In this document: positions 1 to 4,798 of the stretch, one piece after another
How the letters are laid out: every line of letters starts with the position of its first letter
How positions within the stretch are numbered: position 1 is the first letter of the stretch
Assembly: GCA_025964295.1 (NCBI GenBank)
Contig: JAOPZD010000197.1
Coordinates: 1-5,569, forward strand
Direction of reading: 5' to 3'
Length of the DNA stretch: 5,569 bases
DNA from: Conexibacter sp.
GTDB lineage: Bacteria > Actinomycetota > Thermoleophilia > Solirubrobacterales > Solirubrobacteraceae
Program-made: the position numbers and the translations under genes
Notes under the pieces: generated by a model
What the model was told of the DNA's origin: nothing
The model's input: the letters and a program-made list of their open reading frames with translations, nothing else
The model's database searches: none

Positions 1-1174
1 TGACGCGCAGGATGACCGCGTCGCCCTGCCCGCCGCCCGAGCAGATCGCCGCGACGCCCAGGCCGCCGCCGCGGCGGCGCAGCTCGTGGACGAGCACGCC
101 GAGGATGCGGGCACCCGACGCGCCGATCGGGTGGCCGAGCGCGACCGCGCCGCCGTTGACGTTGACGCGGTCCTCCTCGATGCCCAGCTCGCGGATCGAC
201 TGCAGGGTCACCGACGCGAAGGCCTCGTTGATCTCCCACAGGTCGATGTCCCCCGGCTGCAGGCCCGCCTTGTCCAGCGCCTTGCGCGCGGCGCCGGCCG
301 GCGTCGTGGCGAGGTCGGCGAAGTCGTTGGCGAACTGCGCGTGGCCGACGATCTCGGCCAGCGCCTGCTTGCCGTTGGCGGCGGCCCACTCGTCGGAGGC
401 GACGACCAGCGCGCCGCCGCCGTCGTTGACGCCCGGCGAGTTGCCGGCGGTGTGCGAGCCCTCCTTGGCGGTGAGGCCCGGCAGCTTGCTGAGGGCCTCC
501 AGCGTGGAGCCGCGCCGCGGGCCCTCGTCGACCTCGACGACGGTGTCGCCCTTGCGTCCCTTGATGGTGACCGGGACGATCTCGTCGGCCATCCGGCCGG
601 AGTCGATCGCCTCCAGCGCCAGCTCGTGCGAGCGCAGCGCCCAGCGGTCGAGGTCGGGGCGCGTGAGCTCGAGCTCATCGCCGACCTCGGTCGCCTCGAC
701 GAACATCTGCTTGCCGCTGAACGGGTTGGTGAGGCCGTCGTGGACCATCGAGTCCAGCGCCTTGGCGTCGCCCATGCGGTAGCCGAAGCGCGCCTGGGGC
801 AGCAGGTACGGCGCGCCGGACATGGACTCCATGCCGCCGCCGACGCCGACCTCGACGTCGCCGGCGCGGATCGCCTGGTCGAGGATCACCGTCGCGCGCA
901 GGCCGCTCGCGCAGACCTTGTTGATGGTCTCCGAGGAGACGCCCTTCGGGATCCCGGCCTTGATCTGGGCCTGGCGCGAGGGCACCTGGCCCTGTCCGGC
1001 CTGGATGACCTGGCCCATGACGACGTGGTCGACCTGCTCGGGATCGACGGCGGCGCGCTCCAGCGCGGCGGTGATGGCGGTCGCGCCGAGCTCGGTGGCG
1101 TCGACGGAGGACAGGCCGCCGCCGAGCTTCCCGATCGGGGTGCGCGCGGCGCCGAGGATGACGGTCTTGGGCAT
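1..1174 (-). CDS. Acetyl-CoA acetyltransferase-type thiolase (3' end just outside window)
   Basis: Thiolase-family enzyme, expected to interconvert acetoacetyl-CoA plus CoA and two acetyl-CoA (or a related 3-ketoacyl-CoA) in the cytoplasm. The protein starts MPKTVILGAARTPIG at the ATG complementary to 1172-1174. It runs 391 codons plus one base to the left edge, ending AICSGGGQGDAVILRV, so only one or a few residues are missing (usual length about 390-400). Catalytic residues visible are the nucleophile Cys88 in NKVCASGLRA, Asn316 in NEAFA, His348 in GHPIGASG and Cys378 in CSGGGQGD. Substrate-pocket positions differ from the Zoogloea PhaA model as I remember it: Gln156 for His156 and Leu288 for Met288, with no GxGPxPA motif. 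Substrate preference may therefore differ. The ribosome site is weak (GAGA a few bases before ATG). The gene is divergent from the leucyl aminopeptidase with 72 bp between starts, which would allow shared control. The role in the acetoacetate branch of leucine breakdown is inferred from context. Family assignment is very secure; exact substrate is not. Confidence 0.95.
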   Translation of the reverse strand, partial: MPKTVILGAARTPIGKLGGGLSSVDATELGATAITAALERAAVDPEQVDHVVMGQVIQAGQGQVPSRQAQIKAGIPKGVSSETINKVCASGLRATVILDQAIRAGDVEVGVGGGMESMSGAPYLLPQARFGYRMGDAKALDSMVHDGLTNPFSGKQMFVEATEVGDELELTRPDLDRWALRSHELALEAIDSGRMADEIVPVTIKGRKGDTVVEVDEGPRRGSTLEALSKLPGLTAKEGSHTAGNSPGVNDGGGALVVASDEWAAANGKQALAEIVGHAQFANDFADLATTPAGAARKALDKAGLQPGDIDLWEINEAFASVTLQSIRELGIEEDRVNVNGGAVALGHPIGASGARILGVLVHELRRRGGGLGVAAICSGGGQGDAVILRV

Positions 1175-1215
1175 CAGGTTCTCGCGGTCTCTCAGTGTCG
1201 GTCAGGACAGATGGG

Positions 1216-1226
1216 ACCGGAACGGT
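1216..1226. promoter_or_regulatory. Short dyad ACCG-GAA-CGGT, possible operator
   Basis: An exact 4+4 inverted repeat with a 3-base spacer lies directly upstream of the -10-like element of the aminopeptidase gene, about 42-52 bp upstream of the thiolase start. The same CGGTC/GACCG arms also pair across 1199-1203 and 1215-1219 (11-base spacer). The position would suit a repressor acting on both genes. The arms are short and GC-rich, so chance is a real alternative. Confidence 0.2.
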
Positions 1227-1232
1227 AACGAG

Positions 1233-1238
1233 TAGCGT
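1233..1238 (+). promoter_or_regulatory. Putative -10 element (TAGCGT) for a leaderless aminopeptidase mRNA
   Basis: The hexamer fits the actinobacterial -10 pattern TANNNT and ends 8 bases before the ATG at 1247. That spacing would put the transcription start on or next to the start codon, giving a leaderless mRNA. This agrees with the absence of a Shine-Dalgarno sequence near this start. The wider context GTAGCGTCC closely resembles GTAGGGTCC before the acyl-CoA dehydrogenase gene. No clear -35 hexamer is seen. This is inference from position and motif only. Confidence 0.4.
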
Positions 1239-1246
1239 CCGCGCCT

Positions 1247-2719
1247 ATGCGCGTGACCGCCACCACCGAGGCCGCGGCGTCGACCGCGGCCGACACCGTC
1301 GTCGTCGGCCTGATCGAGGGCGAGGGCGTTCCGCATGACGTGGAGGACGGCGCGCTGGCGGCGCTCGTGGAGTCCGGCGAGGCCAAGGCGAAGGCGCGGC
1401 ATGTCGCCGTCGCGCATGCGGCGGGCAAGCGCTGGATCCTGGTCGGGCTGGGCGCGCGGGAGGGGCTGGACGCCGAGGCGGTCCGGGTCGCGGCGGCGGT
1501 CGCGCACGGGCGCGCGCGGGACCTGGGCGCGAAGGTCGTCTGCTGGGAGCTGCCGCACAAGGCGCGCGAGCACGAGCCGGCGCGGGCGGTCGTCGAGGGG
1601 ACGCTGATGGCGGCCTACCGGTTCTCGGCGTTCAAGACGCGCGGGGCGGGCAACGGCGACGACGAGGACGGCATCGCCGAGCTGATCGTCAGCGACCACG
1701 CCGACCAGGCCGCCGCGGTCGCGCGCGCCGTCGTGGTCACCGAGGCGGTCAACGCCGCCCGCGACCTGCAGAACACGCCGGCCAACCACCTGACGCCGAC
1801 GCGCCTGGGCGGCCGGGCGCGCGCGATCGCCGAGGCGCACTCGCAGACGCTGACCGTCGACGTCGGGCACCGCAAGGAGATCGAGGCGCTCGGCATGGGC
1901 GCGTTCGCCGCCGTCGCCCAGGGCACCGACGAGGAGCCCGCGCTGATCACCCTCCGCTACGAGCCGCCGACCGTGGCCGAGGGCTCCCCCGTCCTCGGCC
2001 TCGTCGGCAAGGGCGTGACCTTCGACTCCGGCGGGATCTCGATCAAGCCCGCCGGGTCCATGGCGGACATGAAGTACGACATGACCGGCGCCGCGGCCGT
2101 CATCGAGGCGATCGGCGCGATCGCCGCGCTCGAGCTCCCGGTGCGGGTGATCGGCGTCGTCGGCGCCACCGAGAACCTCCTCGGCCCGCGCGCGATGAAG
2201 CCCGGCGACGTGTTCACCACCGCCGCCGGGCTGACCGTCCAGGTCGACAACACCGACGCCGAGGGCCGCCTGGTCCTGGCCGACTGCCTGCACCACGCGA
2301 TCGGCCAGGGCGCCGAGCGGCTCATCGACCTCGCGACGCTGACCGGCGCGATCATGAGCACGCTGGGCCGCCTCTACTCGGGCTTCTGGGCCGACGACGA
2401 GGCGTGGGCCGCCGACATCGCGGGCGCCGCCGCCGACGCCGGCGAGCTGATCTGGCGCATGCCTTTGCACGAGCGCTTCGCCGAGCTGGTCAAGGGCTCC
2501 ACCGCCGACCTCGCCAACCAGTCGCCGCCGCGCACCGGCGCCTCCTGCACCGCCGCGGAGTTCCTGCACAGCTTCACCGCCGGCGTGCCCTGGGCGCACC
2601 TGGACATCTGCGGCACCGCGTGGGACGGCGGGCGCCCCTACGCGGCCAAGGGCGGCACCGGCGTCATGGTCCGCACGCTCGTCGCGCTGGCCGAGCGGAC
2701 CGCCGCACGGGCGGCCTGA
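1247..2719 (+). CDS. pepA: Leucyl aminopeptidase, M17 family
   Basis: Cytoplasmic dinuclear-metal exopeptidase that removes N-terminal leucine and other residues from peptides; family members work as hexamers. The protein has 490 residues (E. coli PepA about 503). The variable N-terminal domain spans roughly 1-165 and the catalytic domain roughly 166-490. The metal and catalytic residues are all present: VGKGVTFDSGGISIKP with Lys255, Asp260 and Lys267; Asp278 in KYDMTGAA; and the NTDAEGRL signature with Asp337, Glu339 and Arg341. They match E. coli Lys270/Asp275/Lys282/Asp293/Asp352/Glu354/Arg356 at a constant offset of 15. DLATLTGA and the HLDICGTAW C-terminal motif are also typical. The ATG at 1247 has no Shine-Dalgarno but has a -10-like hexamer 8 bases upstream, which suggests a leaderless start. 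It is the first gene of the plus-strand set, 15 bp before the dehydrogenase. Alanine codons shift from mostly GCG in the N-terminal domain to mostly GCC near the C terminus. The family call is very secure. Confidence 0.97.
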   Translation: MRVTATTEAAASTAADTVVVGLIEGEGVPHDVEDGALAALVESGEAKAKARHVAVAHAAGKRWILVGLGAREGLDAEAVRVAAAVAHGRARDLGAKVVCWELPHKAREHEPARAVVEGTLMAAYRFSAFKTRGAGNGDDEDGIAELIVSDHADQAAAVARAVVVTEAVNAARDLQNTPANHLTPTRLGGRARAIAEAHSQTLTVDVGHRKEIEALGMGAFAAVAQGTDEEPALITLRYEPPTVAEGSPVLGLVGKGVTFDSGGISIKPAGSMADMKYDMTGAAAVIEAIGAIAALELPVRVIGVVGATENLLGPRAMKPGDVFTTAAGLTVQVDNTDAEGRLVLADCLHHAIGQGAERLIDLATLTGAIMSTLGRLYSGFWADDEAWAADIAGAAADAGELIWRMPLHERFAELVKGSTADLANQSPPRTGASCTAAEFLHSFTAGVPWAHLDICGTAWDGGRPYAAKGGTGVMVRTLVALAERTAARAA

Positions 2720-2721
2720 CG

Positions 2722-2727
2722 TAGGGT
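2722..2727 (+). promoter_or_regulatory. Putative internal -10 element (TAGGGT) or weak Shine-Dalgarno before the dehydrogenase
   Basis: In the 15-bp gap after the aminopeptidase stop, TAGGGT fits TANNNT and ends 7 bases before the ATG at 2735, as expected for a leaderless internal promoter. The AGGG inside it, 8 bases from the ATG, could instead act as a modest ribosome-binding site. The near-identical GTAGCGTCC before the aminopeptidase lacks AGGG, so what the two sites share fits a promoter better than a ribosome site. No -35 hexamer is recognisable. Confidence 0.35.
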
Positions 2728-2734
2728 CCCGACC

Positions 2735-3874
2735 ATGCTGTTCGACCTCGACGACGACACCCAGCTGCTGCAGCGCACCGTCCGCGACTTCGCCACCGGC
2801 GAGGTGGCGCCGGTCGCCGAGGAGCTGGACCGGACCAAGGCGTTCCCCTACGACTTGGTCTCCAAGATGGGGGACTTGGGCTGGATGGGCATCCCGTTCC
2901 CCGAGGAGGTCGGGGGTGCCGGGGGGACGTCGCTGCAGTACGCGATCGCCGTCGAGGAGCTGACGCGGATCGACTCGTCGGTGGCGATCACGATGTGCGC
3001 GCACACCTCGCTGGGCACGCAGCCGGTCTACCTGTTCGGCTCCGAGGACCAGAAGCAGCGGCTGCTGCCCGACCTCTGCGCGGGGCGCCGGCTCGGCGCG
3101 TTCGGGCTGACCGAGCCGGAGGCCGGATCCGACGCGGGCAACGTCAAGACGCGCGCGACGCTCGACAGCGCCGCGGGCGAGTGGGTCGTCGACGGCGCCA
3201 AGCAGTTCATCACCAACGCCGGGACCGACATCTCCGGCCACGTCGCGATCACGGCCCGCACCGACGAGAACGAGATCTCCAACATCATCGTCGAGAACGG
3301 CACGCCCGGCTACGAGCAGGGCACGCCGTATCGCAAGATGGGGTGGAACGCGTCCGACACGCGGCCGCTGAGCTTCGACGCGGCGCGGGTTCCGGAGGAG
3401 AACCTGCTCGGCCCGCGGGGTGCGGGGTTCAAGCAGTTCCTCCACATCCTGGACCTCGGCCGCATCGGGGTCGCGGCGATGGGCGTCGGCCTGGCCCAGG
3501 GCGCGCTGGACGAGGCGCTGGCCTACGCCAAGCAGCGCAAGGCCTTCGGTCAGTCGATCAGCAAGTTCCAGGCCATCCAGGCCAAGCTGGCCGACATCGC
3601 GACCGAGATCGAGGCGGCGCGGCTGCTGACCTACAAGGCCGCGTGGCTCAAGGACGAGGGCCGCAACTTCACGCTGACCGCCGCGCAGGCCAAGCTCAAG
3701 ACCGGCCGGCTGGCGGTGCGCGCCAGCGAGGAGGCCGTCCAGATCCACGGCGGCTACGGCTACATCGAGGAGTACCCGGTGTGCCGCTTCTACCGCGACG
3801 CGAAGATCCTGACCATCGGCGAGGGCACCGACGAGGTCCAGCAGATGGTCATCGCCCGCGCGCTGGGCGCCTAG
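2735..3874 (+). CDS. Acyl-CoA dehydrogenase, short/branched-chain type
   Basis: FAD-dependent alpha,beta-dehydrogenation of an acyl-CoA, passing electrons to electron-transfer flavoprotein in the cytoplasm. The protein has 379 residues, normal for the family and without a targeting sequence. The helical N-terminal domain covers roughly 1-115. The beta domain follows, with FGLTEPEAGSDAGN (family signature 1, 123-136) and KQFITNAG (156-163). The C-terminal helical domain has QRKAFGQ (267-273) and IHGGYGYIEEYPVCRFYRDAKI (337-358). The catalytic base is Glu363 in IGEGTDEVQ, the SCAD/MCAD/butyryl-CoA dehydrogenase position. The position used by isovaleryl-CoA dehydrogenases (LDLER) is Gly242 here (LDLGR), so this is not the classical isovaleryl type. 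Beside an HMG-CoA lyase and a biotin carboxylase, an isovaleryl-CoA or other short branched acyl-CoA substrate is plausible, but butyryl-CoA is equally compatible with sequence alone. The gene ends in TAG at 3872-3874, six bases before the next ATG. Two TTG leucine codons near 2850-2880 are unusual here but isolated. Confidence 0.95.
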   Translation: MLFDLDDDTQLLQRTVRDFATGEVAPVAEELDRTKAFPYDLVSKMGDLGWMGIPFPEEVGGAGGTSLQYAIAVEELTRIDSSVAITMCAHTSLGTQPVYLFGSEDQKQRLLPDLCAGRRLGAFGLTEPEAGSDAGNVKTRATLDSAAGEWVVDGAKQFITNAGTDISGHVAITARTDENEISNIIVENGTPGYEQGTPYRKMGWNASDTRPLSFDAARVPEENLLGPRGAGFKQFLHILDLGRIGVAAMGVGLAQGALDEALAYAKQRKAFGQSISKFQAIQAKLADIATEIEAARLLTYKAAWLKDEGRNFTLTAAQAKLKTGRLAVRASEEAVQIHGGYGYIEEYPVCRFYRDAKILTIGEGTDEVQQMVIARALGA

Positions 3875-3880
3875 GACGCC

Positions 3881-4798
3881 ATGTCGCTGCCGACGCATGT
3901 CCGCATCCGCGAGGTCGGCCCGCGTGACGGCTTCCAGAACGAGCCGGAGATCATCGCGACCGACGACAAGGTCCGCCTGGTCGACGCGCTCGGGCGCACG
4001 GGCGTCAAGCGCCTGGAGGTCACGTCGTTCGTGCGCCCCGACGTCATCCCGCAGCTCGCCGACGGCCCCGAGGTGCTGGCACGGATGGACGTGCCCGAGG
4101 ACGTCGCGGTCACGGTCCTGATCCCCAACGAGCGAGGCCTCGACAACGCGCTGGCCCATCGCGCGCGGTTCAGCGAGATCAACGGGTTCCTGAGCGCGTC
4201 GGAGTCCCACAACCAGGCCAACGTCAACCGCTCGATCGAGGAGTCGCTGAGCGGGCTGGAGCGGGTGATCGGCCGGGCGGTCGGCGAGGGGCTGCGCGCC
4301 GAGGGCGTCATCAGCGTGAGCTTCGGCTGCCCCTACGAGGGCCACGTGCCGCCCGAGCGCGTCTTCGCGATCGCGGAGCGGCTGATCGCGGCGGGCGCGT
4401 CGGAGGTCGGCTTCGGCGACACGACCGGCATGGCCAACCCGCGGCAGGTGCGCGCGTTCTTCGCCGACGCCCGCGCCGAGTTCGCCCCCGACGTCGAGCT
4501 GACCGCGCACTTCCACAACACGCGCGGCCAGGGGCTGGCCAACGTGCTCGCGGCGCTGGAGGCGGGCTGCACATCGTTCGAGTCGAGCTTCGGGGAGCTG
4601 GGCGGCTGCCCGGTCCCCGCCGGCGCCACGGGCAACATCGCCACCGAGGATCTGGTCTCGATGCTGCACGAGATGGGCATCGAGACGGGGATCGACCTCG
4701 ACCGCATGCTGGACGCGGCACGCGCGGCACGGGACGTCCTCGGACGCCCGCTGGGCTCGCACACCCTCACCGCAGGGCCGGTGATCTGGCATGCATGA
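3881..4798 (+). CDS. Hydroxymethylglutaryl-CoA lyase family enzyme
   Basis: DRE-TIM/HMGL-like lyase. The expected reaction is HMG-CoA to acetyl-CoA plus acetoacetate, the last dedicated step of leucine degradation. The 305 residues form one TIM-barrel domain. Conserved residues, with human equivalents, are: Arg15-Asp16 in [12 protein letters not shown] (Arg41-Asp42), Glu46 in [10 protein letters not shown] (Glu72), GCPYEG (149-154), GDTTG with Asp180, metal ligands His210 and His212 in HFHNTRG (His233, His235), Cys243 in LGGCP (Cys266) and Asn252 in [10 protein letters not shown] (Asn275). Differences from the human/LiuE type are HFHNTRG for HCHDTYG, Glu239 where the mobile loop usually has Gly ([11 protein letters not shown]), and Val245 for the usual Tyr/Phe. 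From memory the HFHNTRG form recurs in a bacterial subgroup, so another 3-hydroxyacyl-CoA lyase substrate is possible. AGGA at 3873-3876 overlaps the previous stop and could be a weak ribosome site, 4 bases from ATG. The gene overlaps the next by 8 bp. Confidence 0.92.
   Translation: MSLPTHVRIREVGPRDGFQNEPEIIATDDKVRLVDALGRTGVKRLEVTSFVRPDVIPQLADGPEVLARMDVPEDVAVTVLIPNERGLDNALAHRARFSEINGFLSASESHNQANVNRSIEESLSGLERVIGRAVGEGLRAEGVISVSFGCPYEGHVPPERVFAIAERLIAAGASEVGFGDTTGMANPRQVRAFFADARAEFAPDVELTAHFHNTRGQGLANVLAALEAGCTSFESSFGELGGCPVPAGATGNIATEDLVSMLHEMGIETGIDLDRMLDAARAARDVLGRPLGSHTLTAGPVIWHA

Larger units (their letters stand above)
1175..1246. promoter_or_regulatory. Divergent intergenic region between thiolase and leucyl aminopeptidase
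   Basis: These 72 bp separate two divergent start codons and must hold the promoters for both directions unless promoters lie inside the genes. Rightward there is a -10-like TAGCGT at 1233-1238. I see no convincing -35 hexamer on either strand and no strong Shine-Dalgarno for either gene. CGGT/ACCG half-sites occur at 1185-1188, 1199-1202, 1216-1219 and 1223-1226, but short GC-rich words like these recur by chance in such DNA. Confidence 0.55.

Noticed and set aside
1..4. Thiolase truncated or missing its C terminus
   Set aside because: The protein already reaches the usual final strand (DAVILRV) at codon 391. The missing part is simply the window edge. The next codon begins with A, so it is not a stop, and one or more residues continue outside.
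12..782. Plus-strand open frame of 256 codons and the nested minus-strand frame at 208-678
   Set aside because: Both overlap the thiolase in wrong frames and give Ser/Pro/Arg-rich low-complexity translations.
86..1228. Plus-strand open frame of 380 codons opposite the thiolase
   Set aside because: It is the antisense shadow of a clearly real thiolase gene. The translation is Arg/Asp/Ala/Leu-rich without domain signatures.
1175..1246. Possible small gene, riboswitch or terminator between the divergent genes
   Set aside because: 72 bp is too short for a known riboswitch plus promoters. I see no strong stem-loop with a T-run and no supported small open frame.
2995..3927. Plus-strand frame of 310 codons overlapping the dehydrogenase
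   Set aside because: It is an Arg/Gly-rich out-of-frame shadow of the dehydrogenase, which carries both family signatures and the catalytic Glu.
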